Origin: Sideroxyarcus sp. | GTDB taxonomy: Bacteria; Pseudomonadota; Gammaproteobacteria; Burkholderiales; Gallionellaceae | Length of the DNA: 44,185 bases | Direction: 5' to 3' | NCBI GenBank assembly: GCA_030652215.1 | Contig: JAUSBC010000088.1 | Location: 1-44,185, forward strand | In this document: piece by piece, positions 33,050 to 42,087 of the stretch | How positions within the stretch are numbered: the stretch's first letter is position 1 | Layout of the letters: the number at the start of each line of letters is the position of its first letter | Notes under the pieces: model-generated | Told to the model about the DNA's origin: nothing | Seen by the model: the letters and a program-made list of their open reading frames with translations, nothing else | Database searches by the model: none | Translations under genes and position numbers: made by a program

Positions 33050-34468
33050 ATGAAACACAAGATCAAACACATTCACTTCGTAGGCATAGGCGGTTCCGGC
33101 ATGAACGGCATCGCCGAAGTGCTGCTCAACCTTGGTTTCAAGGTGAGCGGTTCCGACCTGTCCGAGAGCGCGGTCACCCAGCGCCTGCAGTCGCTGGGTG
33201 CGAAGGTGTTCCTGGGGCACAACGAAAAGAACCTGACCAGTGCCGATGCCGTGGTGACTTCCACTGCGGTCAAGGCCGACAACCCGGAAGTGGTGGCGGC
33301 GCGCGAACAACGCATTCCCATCGTGCCGCGCGCGGTGATGCTGGCCGAACTGATGCGCTTGCGCCAAGGGATCGCCATTGCCGGTACGCACGGCAAGACC
33401 ACCACCACCTCGCTGGTCACCAGCGTGCTGACCAAAGGCGGTTACGACCCCACCTTTGTGATTGGCGGCCGCCTCAACAGCAGCGGCGCCAACGCGCGGC
33501 TGGGCACGGGCGAATTCATCGTGGCCGAAGCAGACGAGTCCGATGCCTCCTTTCTGTTTCTCACGCCCATTCTTGCAGTCGTCACCAACATCGACGCCGA
33601 CCACATGGAGACCTACGGTCACGACTTCAACAAGCTGAAGCAGGCCTTCGTCGATTTCGTCGAGCGCCTGCCGTTCTATGGCCGCGCCATCCTGTGTTCG
33701 GACGATGCGAACGTGCGTGAAATCCTGCCGCGCATCAGCAAGCCGATCACCACGTACGGCCTGGGGGGGGAAGCCCAGATACGCGCCGTGAACGTAAGGC
33801 ATGAGGGCGGCAAGATGTGCTTCACCGCGCAATGTCGCCACGACGAAAAATGTCTGTACGAAGGCAAGCCGCTCGATCTCGATATCACGCTCAATCTGGC
33901 GGGCGAGCACAACGTTCTCAACGCGCTGGCCGCAGTTGCGGTTGGACTGGAAGTGGGTGTTGCGCCAGCGGCCATCGTCGCGGCGCTGGCAGAGTTCGAG
34001 GGTGTGGGACGGCGCATGCAGCGCTATGGCGAGATACCTCTGGCGTCGGGCGGCTCGTTCACGCTCATCGACGACTACGGCCATCACCCGGTTGAAATGA
34101 AAGCCACTCTGGCCGCCGTGCGCGGCGCTTTCCCCAACAAACGCCTGCTGCTGGCGTTCCAGCCGCATCGTTTCACACGCACGCGCGATCTGTTCGAGGA
34201 TTTCGTGAAGGTGTTGGGCACGGTGGACGCATTGGCGCTGGCGGAAGTCTATGCGGCAGGCGAAACGCCCATCGTGGCCGCCGACGGACGCGGTCTGATG
34301 CATGCCCTGCGCGTGGCCGGTCAGAGCGAGGCGGTCTTCGTCGAACAGATCGCCGACATGCCGCAGACCATCCTGCAAATGGCACGCAACGGCGACGTGG
34401 TGCTGACCATGGGCGCGGGCTCCATAGGCGGCGTGCCCAATCTTGTGAAGCAGCTGGCGCAAAAATGA
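33050..34468 (+). CDS. murC: UDP-MurNAc:L-alanine ligase
   Basis: MurC adds L-alanine to UDP-MurNAc. The protein has 472 aa. It has [18 protein letters not shown] (8-25), [14 protein letters not shown] (GTHGKT at 112-117), [45 protein letters not shown], and [19 protein letters not shown] 33050 is chosen because AGGATAA precedes it and it gives the standard N-terminus; the longer frame from 32996 overlaps murG. A run of eight G at 33763-33770 does not break the frame. The stop overlaps murB (ATGA). Confidence 0.96.
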   Translation: MKHKIKHIHFVGIGGSGMNGIAEVLLNLGFKVSGSDLSESAVTQRLQSLGAKVFLGHNEKNLTSADAVVTSTAVKADNPEVVAAREQRIPIVPRAVMLAELMRLRQGIAIAGTHGKTTTTSLVTSVLTKGGYDPTFVIGGRLNSSGANARLGTGEFIVAEADESDASFLFLTPILAVVTNIDADHMETYGHDFNKLKQAFVDFVERLPFYGRAILCSDDANVREILPRISKPITTYGLGGEAQIRAVNVRHEGGKMCFTAQCRHDEKCLYEGKPLDLDITLNLAGEHNVLNALAAVAVGLEVGVAPAAIVAALAEFEGVGRRMQRYGEIPLASGGSFTLIDDYGHHPVEMKATLAAVRGAFPNKRLLLAFQPHRFTRTRDLFEDFVKVLGTVDALALAEVYAAGETPIVAADGRGLMHALRVAGQSEAVFVEQIADMPQTILQMARNGDVVLTMGAGSIGGVPNLVKQLAQK

Positions 34469-35379
34469 ACATGAGCGAACCGACACAGTTCAGTGCCGAG
34501 GGGTTGCGTGGGGAAATGCTCCACGACGAGCCCATGTCGCGCCATGTGAGCTGGCGCGCGGGCGGTGTCGCGCAACGTCTGTACCGTCCGGCTGATCTCG
34601 CCGACCTGCGGCAGTTCCTGTGGCAGACACCGGCAAGCGAAACGATGTTGGCCGTCGGTCTCGGCAGCAACCTGCTGGTGCGCGACGGCGGCTTTCACGG
34701 CACGGTAGTGCAGATGGTGGGAGCGTTGACCGAATTGCGCATGGAAGGCGATCTCATCTATGTACAGGCCGGTGTGCCGGGCGCCAAGCTGGCACGTTTT
34801 GCGGCAACGAACAATTTGTGCGGTGCGGAATTCTTCGTGGGAATTCCCGGAACACTGGGCGGCATGCTGGCGATGAACGCGGGCTGCTATGGCAGCGAGA
34901 CCTGGCAGAAGGTGCAGCGCGTGCAGGTACTGACGCGTAGCGGAGAACTGCTGGAGCGCACGCCTGAGGAATACGAGATCGGCTATCGCCATGTGGCGTT
35001 GTGCAAGGCGAGCGAGGAGTTCTTTGTCGGGGCTTGGCTGAAACTGGAAACCGGTGATGTTGAAAAGGCGCGGCAGGACATCAAGGAGTTGATGGAGAAG
35101 CGCAGTGCTAGCCAGCCTTTGCAGTTGCCGAACGCGGGTTCGGTGTTCCGCAATCCCGAGGGCGGACATGCGGCGAAGTTGATCGAGGGCTGCGGGCTGA
35201 AAGGCAAACGCATTGGCGGCGCCGAGGTTTCTGAGAAGCATGCCAACTTTATTGTCAATGTGGGCGGGGCGACGGCGGCAGATATTGAGAGCTTGATCAT
35301 CGAAGTGCGGGCAACGGTGTTGCAACAGACGGGTGTCGAATTACAGCCCGAAGTAAGGATTGTGGGAGAAAAAGCTTGA
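34465..35379 (+). CDS. murB: UDP-N-acetylenolpyruvoylglucosamine reductase
   Basis: MurB is the FAD-dependent reductase that forms UDP-MurNAc. The protein has 304 aa. FAD-binding segments [16 protein letters not shown] and [26 protein letters not shown] are present. The catalytic serine loop [19 protein letters not shown] and the C-terminal Glu in LQPEVRIVG are also seen. ATG 34465 overlaps murC; ATG 34471 is a possible alternative start. Confidence 0.95.
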   Translation: MNMSEPTQFSAEGLRGEMLHDEPMSRHVSWRAGGVAQRLYRPADLADLRQFLWQTPASETMLAVGLGSNLLVRDGGFHGTVVQMVGALTELRMEGDLIYVQAGVPGAKLARFAATNNLCGAEFFVGIPGTLGGMLAMNAGCYGSETWQKVQRVQVLTRSGELLERTPEEYEIGYRHVALCKASEEFFVGAWLKLETGDVEKARQDIKELMEKRSASQPLQLPNAGSVFRNPEGGHAAKLIEGCGLKGKRIGGAEVSEKHANFIVNVGGATAADIESLIIEVRATVLQQTGVELQPEVRIVGEKA

Positions 35380-36287
35380 AGAACTTTGGAAAAGTGGCGG
35401 TGTTGTTCGGCGGGCGTTCGGCAGAGCGCGAAGTATCTCTGAAGAGCGGGGCGGCGGTATTGGCTGCGCTGCAGCGCAGCGGCGTGGATGCGCATGCCTT
35501 CGATCCCGCAGAGCGCGACCTGTCAGAGCTGAAGAAGGAAAAGTTCGAGCGCGTTTTCATTGCGCTGCACGGGCGTTACGGCGAAGACGGCACGGTGCAG
35601 GGCGCGTTGGAGCTGATGGGTATTCCCTATACCGGCAGCGGCGTGATGGCCTCGGCGATTGCGATGGACAAGTGGCGTACCAAGCTGGTGTGGCAGGCCG
35701 CCGGGTTGCCGATACCGGAATACGAGGCGTTGACCGAGCCGACCGACTGGAATGCGGTGGCCGACCACCTCGACTTGCCGATGTTTGTGAAACCCGCCAG
35801 CGAGGGTTCCAGCGTCGGCGTGACCAAGGTGAAGACGGTGGAAGAATTGCCCATCGCCTATGCAGAAGCGGCCAAACACGACAAGGTGGTGATCGCCGAG
35901 AGTTTTATGAGCGGCGGCGAATACACGGTGGCGATCCTGAACGGACGCGCATTGCCTGCGATCAAGATCGAGCCCGCCAACGAGATCTACGCCTACGAGT
36001 CGAAATACCGGCGCGACGATACGCGCTACCTGTGCCCCTGCGGCCTGAGCGCCGAAGACGAGGCTGCAATGCAGCATCTGGCGCTGCTGGCGTTCCATCT
36101 GGTTGGCGGACACGGCTGGGGGCGCGTGGATTTTCTGCGCGGCGATGACGACACGTTCTACCTGCTGGAAATCAACACCTCGCCCGGCATGACCGATCAC
36201 AGTCTGGTGCCGATGGCGGCGCGCCAGGCGGGCATCAGCTTCGAGCAATTGGTGGTGCAGATACTGGAGGGGGCCCATGTGGGATAA
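35376..36287 (+). CDS. ddlB: D-alanine--D-alanine ligase
   Basis: This ATP-grasp enzyme makes D-Ala-D-Ala for MurF. The protein has 303 aa. Signatures: [19 protein letters not shown] (7-25), [59 protein letters not shown] and [19 protein letters not shown]. The start is TTG 35376, overlapping the murB stop (TTGA); the normal N-terminus MKNFGKV is then complete. Its end overlaps ftsQ by 11 nt. Confidence 0.95.
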   Translation: MKNFGKVAVLFGGRSAEREVSLKSGAAVLAALQRSGVDAHAFDPAERDLSELKKEKFERVFIALHGRYGEDGTVQGALELMGIPYTGSGVMASAIAMDKWRTKLVWQAAGLPIPEYEALTEPTDWNAVADHLDLPMFVKPASEGSSVGVTKVKTVEELPIAYAEAAKHDKVVIAESFMSGGEYTVAILNGRALPAIKIEPANEIYAYESKYRRDDTRYLCPCGLSAEDEAAMQHLALLAFHLVGGHGWGRVDFLRGDDDTFYLLEINTSPGMTDHSLVPMAARQAGISFEQLVVQILEGAHVG

Positions 36288-36978
36288 CGCTCCGCTGCTG
36301 CGCAATATCGCGAACGCGCTGTTCGGCATCAGCCTGGTTCTGGTGCTGTACGGCACGCTGCGTTATGTACTGAGCCTGCCGGTGTTCCCGTTGCAAGCGG
36401 TGGAGCTGACGGCCGAGCCGCAGCGCGTCCCGACCGAATTGCTGGAGAAAGTGGTGCGCGAGCAGATGAGCGGAAATTTTTTTACCGTCGATCTGGATCA
36501 GACGCGGCAGGCGTTCGAGAGCTTGCCCTGGGTGCGCAAAGTGAGCGTGCGGCGCAAGTTTCCGTGGAGCCTGGAAATTGAAATCGAGGAGCAGGTCGCG
36601 CTGGCGCGCTGGAACGGAACGGAATTGGTGAATACGCACGGCGAGGTGTTTGCGGGAGTGACGGAGCAGGTGTTGCCGACGTTCATTGGACAGCCGGATA
36701 CCTCGGTGCAGGTCACGCAGATGTACGGCGAGTTGAATGCGGCGCTGCAACCGCTGCGGCAGCAAATCACGCAAATCAGCCTGTCGCCGCGCTACGCGTG
36801 GCAGGTGAAACTGGACAAGGGCATGGTGCTGGAATTGGGCCGCGAAGAGATGCAGACGAGATTATCGCGTTTTGTAAAAGTATATCCGTACAGCTTGGCT
36901 GCGCTGGCGCGACCAGCCAACCATGTTGATTTGCGCTATCGCAACGGATTTGCGGCATATCTGCCGGGCAATGTTTGA
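36277..36978 (+). CDS. ftsQ: Cell division protein FtsQ
   Basis: FtsQ is a bitopic divisome protein that recruits FtsL/FtsB. The protein has 233 aa: a cytoplasmic N-terminus, one membrane segment (about 13-34), then a POTRA domain ([63 protein letters not shown]) and a beta domain with [15 protein letters not shown] and [13 protein letters not shown] 36277 lies inside ddlB after GGAGGG. ftsA starts 22 nt downstream. Confidence 0.94.
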   Translation: MWDNAPLLRNIANALFGISLVLVLYGTLRYVLSLPVFPLQAVELTAEPQRVPTELLEKVVREQMSGNFFTVDLDQTRQAFESLPWVRKVSVRRKFPWSLEIEIEEQVALARWNGTELVNTHGEVFAGVTEQVLPTFIGQPDTSVQVTQMYGELNAALQPLRQQITQISLSPRYAWQVKLDKGMVLELGREEMQTRLSRFVKVYPYSLAALARPANHVDLRYRNGFAAYLPGNV

Positions 36979-36999
36979 ATTGGCAGCAAGGGGGCAGCG

Positions 37000-38157
37000 A
37001 TGAGCAAGAACAGAGAAAGCAAGAATTTGATCGTGGCGCTGGATATCGGCACGTCGAAGATCGCGTGCATCGTCGCCGAGATCAGGCCGGAAGGCACGCT
37101 GGAAGTGATCGGTGCAGGCATGCACCAGTCGTCCGGCATGAAGAAGGGCATGGTGGTGAACATAGACGCGACGGTCGCGGCGATCCAGCGCGCGCTGGAA
37201 GAGGCGGAGCTGATGGCTGACTGCAAGATACGCGACGTCTATACCGGCATCGCGGGCAGCCACATTCGCAGTTCGAATGCCAACGGCATGATCAAGATCA
37301 AGGACAAGGAAGTCGCGCATACGGACGTGGTGCGCGCGATCGAGACGGCGAGTTCGATCAGTATGCCGGGCGACCAGCAGATTCTGCATATCCTGGAGCA
37401 GGAATTCAGCATCGACGGACAGGGCGGCATCATGAAGCCGCTGGGCATGAGCGGCATGCGTCTGGAAGTGAACGAAATGATCCTGCAGCCACTGGCATCG
37501 AGCAAGGCTGTGCTGGCAGACGACGAACGGGAGCTGGGTGTGTGCTTGGTGGATATCGGCGGCGGCACGACCGACGTGGCGATCTTCACCAACGGCGCGA
37601 TCCGCCACACTGCGGTGATTCCCATTGCGGGCGATCAGATCACCAACGATATCGCCATGGCCTTGCGCACGCCGACCAAGGATGCCGAGGATATCAAGAT
37701 CAAATACGGCTGCGCTTTGCGCCAGCTCGCGAACGATGCGCCCATCGAGGTGCCCGGCGTGGGCGAACGCAGCGCGCGCATGTTGTCGCGACAGACATTG
37801 GCGGAAGTGATCGAGCCGCGCGTGGAGGAGTTGTATTCGCTGGTACAGCAAGAGCTGCGCCGTAGCGGTTTCGAGGATCTGCTTTCCTCCGGCATCGTGA
37901 TCACCGGCGGCAGCAGTGCCATGCAGGGCATGGTGGAACTGGGCGAGGAAATATTCCACATGCCGGTGCGCATGGGCGTGCCGCGCAGCATCGGCGGTTT
38001 GTCGGAAGTGGTGAAGACGCCGCGCTACGCGACGGGCGTCGGCCTGTTGTTGTACGGGCTGGAGCAACACCAGCGCGACGAGGTGTCGCGCGTAAATTCG
38101 GGTTCGTTCGGCGATGTGATGGCGAGTATGAAGACTTGGTTTCAGCGCAATTTTTAG
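37000..38157 (+). CDS. ftsA: Cell division protein FtsA with an internal gap of about 26 residues
   Basis: FtsA is the actin-like protein that tethers FtsZ to the membrane. Family motifs are present: IVALDIGTSKIACIVAEI, GMKKGMVVNIDATVAAI, VDIGGGTTDVAIFTNGAIRHTAVIPIAGDQITNDIA, and the amphipathic C-terminal helix SMKTWFQRNF. The length is 385 aa, about 25-30 short of typical FtsA. The loss is at residues 155-158: GMRLEV runs directly into NEMILQPLASS, whereas relatives have about 26 residues between (a strand beginning KVHIVT and a helix ending RCGLEV). The segment LEV at both borders suggests deletion between short direct repeats. The frame is kept. As written, the join of subdomains 1C and 2A would be disrupted. 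Confidence 0.9.
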   Translation: MSKNRESKNLIVALDIGTSKIACIVAEIRPEGTLEVIGAGMHQSSGMKKGMVVNIDATVAAIQRALEEAELMADCKIRDVYTGIAGSHIRSSNANGMIKIKDKEVAHTDVVRAIETASSISMPGDQQILHILEQEFSIDGQGGIMKPLGMSGMRLEVNEMILQPLASSKAVLADDERELGVCLVDIGGGTTDVAIFTNGAIRHTAVIPIAGDQITNDIAMALRTPTKDAEDIKIKYGCALRQLANDAPIEVPGVGERSARMLSRQTLAEVIEPRVEELYSLVQQELRRSGFEDLLSSGIVITGGSSAMQGMVELGEEIFHMPVRMGVPRSIGGLSEVVKTPRYATGVGLLLYGLEQHQRDEVSRVNSGSFGDVMASMKTWFQRNF

Positions 38158-38202
38158 CAATTGGTTTCGGGTTCGGTTTGCATTTTAGATAAGGAGAAAT
38201 AT

Positions 38203-39360
38203 ATGTTTGAACTAATGGATGCTCAGCCGCAAGGCGCAGTGATCAAAGTGGTGGGTGTGGGTGGTTGCGGCGGAAACGCCGTCGACCACATGATCGATCA
38301 GGGAGTGCAGGGCGTCGAGTTCATCGTCATCAACACCGACGCGCAGGCGCTGCGTCGCAGCAAGGCGCGCGTGCAGTTGCAGATCGGCGCGAATCTGACC
38401 AAGGGTCTGGGCGCGGGTGCCAAGCCAGAGATCGGTCAGGCGGCGGCGATTGAAGACCGCGAGCGCATTGCCGAGATCATCGGCGGCGCAAACATGGTGT
38501 TCATCACCGCGGGCATGGGCGGCGGCACCGGCACCGGAGCGGCACCCATAGTGGCGCAGGTGGCCAAGGAGATGGGCATCCTCACGGTTGCGGTTGTGAC
38601 CAAGCCGTTCGTGTTCGAAGGCAAACGCATGTCGCTGGCGCAAAGCGGTATCGAGGAACTGGCGGTGTATGTCGATTCCCTGATCATCGTGCCGAATGCC
38701 AAGCTGATGGAAGTGCTGGGCGGCAAGACCACGCTGCCAGAAGCCTTCAAGGCGGCCAACGGTGTGTTGCAGGGCGCGGTGGCAGGTATTGCCGAAGTGA
38801 TCAACGTGCCCGGCATGGTGAACGTGGACTTCGCCGACGTGTGCACGCTGATGTCCGAAAATGGTATGGCCATGATGGGCGCGGCCTCCGCTTCCGGCGA
38901 AGGTCGTGCGCAACGTGCTGCCGAGCAGGCCATCGCCAGCCCCTTGCTGGAAGACGTGGATCTGTCCGGCGCGCGCGGCGTGCTGGTCAACATTACTTCC
39001 AGTAGCAGCCTGACGCTGGAAGAGCTGCACGAAGTGATGAATTGCTTCCAGTTTGCGGCCACGGAAGCGACCGTCATTGTGGGCTCGGTGTTCGACGAAG
39101 CGATGGGCGACGAGATGCGCGTGACCATCGTGGCCACCGGTCTGGGCGCCCCGCTGGCGCGCAAACAACCGAAGCCGGTGCTGGCCTACGAGAAGCAGCA
39201 GCGCACGGGTACGCACGACGCGCCTATGGTGAATTACGACGCATTGGACATGCCGGCGGTGATCCGCACCGGACGTCATCGCGAAGCAGTGGAAGCGATG
39301 AAGCAATCGGGTGTCGATCCGTTGGACATTCCGTCGTTTTTGCGCAAGCAGGCAGACTGA
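38203..39360 (+). CDS. ftsZ: Cell division protein FtsZ
   Basis: FtsZ is the tubulin-like GTPase that forms the division ring. The protein has 385 aa. It has VVGVGGCGGNAVDHMID, VINTDAQAL, the tubulin signature GMGGGTGTGAAPIVAQVAKE (GGGTGTG at 106-112), and VDFADV with the T7-loop acidic residues. After the globular core (to about 318) comes a variable linker and the C-terminal peptide DPLDIPSFLRKQAD, which binds FtsA and ZipA. AAGGAG lies 6 nt before ATG 38203. It is the last gene of the dcw cluster; an inverted repeat follows. Confidence 0.97.
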   Translation: MFELMDAQPQGAVIKVVGVGGCGGNAVDHMIDQGVQGVEFIVINTDAQALRRSKARVQLQIGANLTKGLGAGAKPEIGQAAAIEDRERIAEIIGGANMVFITAGMGGGTGTGAAPIVAQVAKEMGILTVAVVTKPFVFEGKRMSLAQSGIEELAVYVDSLIIVPNAKLMEVLGGKTTLPEAFKAANGVLQGAVAGIAEVINVPGMVNVDFADVCTLMSENGMAMMGAASASGEGRAQRAAEQAIASPLLEDVDLSGARGVLVNITSSSSLTLEELHEVMNCFQFAATEATVIVGSVFDEAMGDEMRVTIVATGLGAPLARKQPKPVLAYEKQQRTGTHDAPMVNYDALDMPAVIRTGRHREAVEAMKQSGVDPLDIPSFLRKQAD

Positions 39361-39362
39361 AA

Positions 39363-39449
39363 CAGGATCGAGGATCGAGCTCGGAGGATCGAGCGAAAAG
39401 CAGAGTGGTGTGGATTACTCAATCCGCAATCCTCGCTCCTCAATCCTGA
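39363..39449. repeat. Large imperfect inverted repeat between ftsZ and lpxC
   Basis: The left arm has CAGGATCGAGGATCGAG (39363-39379) and then GGAGGATCGAG (39382-39392). The right arm CTCAATCCGCAATCC (39419-39433) and CTCGCTCCTCAATCCTG (39433-39449) is its near reverse complement. The unit AGGATCGAG (or AGGATTGAG) occurs repeatedly. The fold gives a long stem with mismatches and a central loop. No T run follows, but it could slow transcription or protect the 3' end of the dcw mRNA. It lies 3 nt after the ftsZ stop. Confidence 0.82.
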
Positions 39450-39496
39450 ATGGGGGTTATGTTAAACTTCGGACCTAATCAGCCGGGTAATTGCTT

Positions 39497-40408
39497 ATGG
39501 TCAAGCAGCGCACATTGAAGACGACAGTGCAGGCGACGGGAGTCGGTCTGCATACCGGAGAGAAGGTCTATCTGACCTTGCGTCCGGCCGCCATTGACAG
39601 CGGCATAGTGTTTCGTCGGGTCGATCTGGCGGATTCCAGGGATATTCATGCCGAAGCACATGCGGTGCATGACACGCGTCTCTCCACCTGTCTGGAAGAG
39701 CATGGCGCGCGGGTGGCGACGGTGGAACACCTGATGTCGGCATTAGCCGGCCTGGGTATCGACAACGCAATTGTGGAATTGACGAGTCCGGAGCTGCCCA
39801 TCATGGATGGCAGCGCGGGTACATTCATCTTTTTGCTGCAATCGGCAGGCATCGTCGAGCAGGCTGCCGCCAAAAAATTCATCCGCATCATCAAGACCGT
39901 GGAAGTCAAGGATGGCGACAAATGGGTGCGTTTCGAGCCATTTAACGGTTACAAGCTGAACTTCACCATTAATTTCGCTCATCCGGTGTTTGCCAATACC
40001 AAGCAGACGGTGACGGTCGATCTGGGTGAGCAGTCTTATATAAAGGAAGTGAGCCGCGCCCGCACTTTCGGCTTCATGCAGGAAGTGGAGTACATGCGCT
40101 CGCAGGGCTTGGCGCTGGGCGGGAGCCTGGATAATGCCATCGTGATGGACGAATACCGCGTCATCAACCCGGACGGCCTGCGTTTCGAGGACGAATTCGT
40201 CAAACACAAGGTATTGGATGCCATTGGCGACCTCTATTTGCTCGGACATCCGCTGATTGGCGCGTTTTCGGGCTACAAGTCAGGCCATGCCTTGAATAAT
40301 GCCTTGTGCCGGGCCTTATTGGCCGACGAGTCGGCATGGGAGTTCACCACCTTCGAGAAGCCTGAAGAGGCTCCGGATTTCCTGCGTCTGCAGCTGCAGG
40401 CGGCCTGA
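39497..40408 (+). CDS. lpxC: UDP-3-O-acyl-N-acetylglucosamine deacetylase
   Basis: LpxC is the zinc enzyme for the committed step of lipid A synthesis. The protein has 303 aa. It starts [23 protein letters not shown]. Zinc ligands are His78 (TVEHLMSAL), His237 and Asp241 ([10 protein letters not shown]), and catalytic His264 (SGHALNNAL), matching E. coli positions shifted by one. The substrate region [21 protein letters not shown] is present. ATG 39497 gives the standard N-terminus; TTG 39491 would add two residues. Confidence 0.96.
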   Translation: MVKQRTLKTTVQATGVGLHTGEKVYLTLRPAAIDSGIVFRRVDLADSRDIHAEAHAVHDTRLSTCLEEHGARVATVEHLMSALAGLGIDNAIVELTSPELPIMDGSAGTFIFLLQSAGIVEQAAAKKFIRIIKTVEVKDGDKWVRFEPFNGYKLNFTINFAHPVFANTKQTVTVDLGEQSYIKEVSRARTFGFMQEVEYMRSQGLALGGSLDNAIVMDEYRVINPDGLRFEDEFVKHKVLDAIGDLYLLGHPLIGAFSGYKSGHALNNALCRALLADESAWEFTTFEKPEEAPDFLRLQLQAA

Positions 40409-40421
40409 TCCCGCGCAGGCG

Positions 40422-40619
40422 ATGTTGATCCGCCTTGCATTGCTGTTTTCCGTCCTGCTTGTGGTCTCATCCGCAGTAATGTTTTTTATAACCCGCGATC
40501 CGCGTTATCCGCGCTTTGCCTGGCAGGTGGTGCGTTTCATGGGATATGTGCTGCTGGTATTCGGCGCGTTATATCTGCTTGAGCGGTATGGCCTGGTTGC
40601 GTGGCAGGTGCTTGTTTGA
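40422..40619 (+). CDS. Small two-helix membrane protein
   Basis: The protein has 65 aa starting at ATG 40422, 13 nt after the lpxC stop. Two hydrophobic segments are visible: LIRLALLFSVLLVVSSAVMFFIT (2-24) and FMGYVLLVFGALYLLERYGL (about 39-58), with a basic/polar loop RDPRYPRFAWQVVR between them. No known family is recognised. It is probably co-transcribed with lpxC and converges with the DciA-like gene, whose stop lies 4 nt away. A function in the envelope is possible but not shown. Confidence 0.65.
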   Translation: MLIRLALLFSVLLVVSSAVMFFITRDPRYPRFAWQVVRFMGYVLLVFGALYLLERYGLVAWQVLV

Positions 40620-40623
40620 AAAT

Positions 40624-41043
40624 CTATCCTCGCTTTGCCAAACGTCGCAATGCAGATTTGAGCGGGGATTCGGCAAGATTTTCTTCCAGTTGATTTAGCG
40701 CCTCGCGCGCCGGCTGGCTCAGGATGCGCGGCGGGGATAAGCCGACGGGCGGCGGGACCGCGACTTGCACCTTGATTTGAATTCCAGTAATCTCACATCC
40801 CCTTGCTTGGAAAAGGGAAATAAGCTCGGTGATCATTTGGCGCAGCTTGCCTGCGACAGCGCCATTGTCGGCGGCGATGACCACGACATGTTGACGCAGC
40901 TGCAAAATGCGGCTGCCTTGCAGCAGAGAAGACGGCGCAACAGCTTCATAATGGCGCTGCATGACATGGAGTTGCTCAGCTTTGCTCGAAAGTTGCCGTA
41001 ACTCAATATCAGATGCCAGGTAGGCGTTTAGACGATGCGGCAA
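40624..41043 (-). CDS. DUF721/DciA-like protein
   Basis: The protein has 139 aa. Members of the DUF721 family include DciA, which helps load the replicative helicase DnaB. The central part (LQGSRILQLRQHVVVIAADNGAVAGKLRQMITELISLFQARGCEITGIQIKVQV) has the family pattern of a hydrophobic strand, AVAGKLRQ helix and final strand. The N-terminal MPHRLNAYLASDIELRQLSSKAEQL and basic C-terminus LKSALRRLAKRG are also typical of betaproteobacterial members, as I recall. The start seems to be TTG 41043, since a stop lies shortly upstream and no ATG is available; no clear ribosome site is seen. It lies divergent from the M23 gene, near secA as in other beta- and gammaproteobacteria. Confidence 0.8.
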   Translation of the reverse strand: MPHRLNAYLASDIELRQLSSKAEQLHVMQRHYEAVAPSSLLQGSRILQLRQHVVVIAADNGAVAGKLRQMITELISLFQARGCEITGIQIKVQVAVPPPVGLSPPRILSQPAREALNQLEENLAESPLKSALRRLAKRG

Positions 41044-41081
41044 GGTGGTTTCGCAGGAATCGCGTTATTAGGGGAAATTGT

Positions 41082-42005
41082 GTGAATATTATTCTAGTTT
41101 CCAACCGGTTTGCAAAAGCTCGCAGTATTTCATTGACGGGAACGCATGTGGTTGTTCTGGCAATGCTGGCGGCAGTGCTATTCGTCGCAGCCGTGTTTGC
41201 AGCACAATATGCCATTGTGCGCTTCCAGCCGGGTCTGATGAGCAACGAGTTGCGAGCCTGGATGGCAAGTGCCCAGCAGGATGAGCAGCAAAAACAGCAG
41301 GCATTTCTGCGCAAGAGCCTGGATACGCTGGCAGTGCACTTGGGTCAGATGCAGGCGCAACTGTTGCGCCTGGATGGTCTGGGCACCCGGTTGGCCAAGT
41401 TGACCGGCATGAAACCCCAGGAATTTTCGTTTGGACAACCGCCAGCTCAAGGGGGGCCCTACCTGCCCGCCAGCATGCCAACGGATATCTCTCTAAGCGG
41501 GATGCAGGAACAGATGGCGCAGTTGAACACGCTGCTGAGTGACCGCAGCGACAAGATGGTGGCGCTGGAGACCCTGCTGATGCAGGATAAGCTGAGCAAA
41601 AAGCTGCTGCCCTCAGTGGCGCCCATTACCACAAGCTGGTATTCCTCGAATTTTGGCTGGCGTATCGACCCGTTCACCGGCAAAAATGCCATGCATGAAG
41701 GCGTCGATTACATGGTTCCCACCGGCACGCCGATCTACGCGTCGGCTGGAGGGATGGTGGTGTATGCGGACATGCATCCTCAGTATGGTAATATGGTCGA
41801 GATCGATCATGGCAATCAGGTGATTACGCGCTATGCGCATGCCTCAAAGCTGTTGGTCAAGGTCGGCGATGTGGTGCGGCGCGGCCACGAGATCGCCAGG
41901 GTCGGGAGTACGGGCCGTTCCACAGGCAACCACCTGCATTTTGAAGTGAGATACAAAGGCATCGCCCAGAACCCGGTACGCTTCCTGGAAAACGCTAGAA
42001 GTTGA
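41082..42005 (+). CDS. M23-family peptidoglycan endopeptidase (LytM domain)
   Basis: The protein has 307 aa starting at GTG 41082 with GGGGAAA upstream; the longer in-frame start at 41013 overlaps the DciA-like gene and lacks support. A membrane segment (about 19-42) precedes a coiled-coil-like stretch (QQDEQQKQQAFLRKSL, then MQEQMAQLNTLLSDRSDK). The C-terminal LytM domain has NFGWRIDPFTGKNAMHEGVDYMVP and GNHLHFEVRYKG, giving the zinc ligands H...D and HxH, so it should be active. It is likely an anchored periplasmic cross-link hydrolase acting in growth or division. A strong terminator separates it from secA. Confidence 0.9.
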   Translation: MNIILVSNRFAKARSISLTGTHVVVLAMLAAVLFVAAVFAAQYAIVRFQPGLMSNELRAWMASAQQDEQQKQQAFLRKSLDTLAVHLGQMQAQLLRLDGLGTRLAKLTGMKPQEFSFGQPPAQGGPYLPASMPTDISLSGMQEQMAQLNTLLSDRSDKMVALETLLMQDKLSKKLLPSVAPITTSWYSSNFGWRIDPFTGKNAMHEGVDYMVPTGTPIYASAGGMVVYADMHPQYGNMVEIDHGNQVITRYAHASKLLVKVGDVVRRGHEIARVGSTGRSTGNHLHFEVRYKGIAQNPVRFLENARS

Positions 42006-42022
42006 CCGCAGAAGATTGGCAG

Positions 42023-42053
42023 AAGGGTGAGGTTTTTGCCTCACCCTTTTTTT
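42023..42053 (+). terminator. Rho-independent terminator between the M23 gene and secA
   Basis: AAGGGTGAGG at 42023-42032 pairs with CCTCACCCTT at 42039-42048 around a TTTTTG loop, followed by a T run to 42053. The secA start is 35 nt downstream, so secA needs its own promoter or read-through. Confidence 0.93.
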
Positions 42054-42087
42054 ATTGTTAGATGGCAGCAAAAAAGAAAAAAACAGC

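Noticed and set aside
33763..33770. Run of eight G in murC as a phase-variation switch
   Set aside because: murC is essential and the frame is intact; a homopolymer alone does not support switching.
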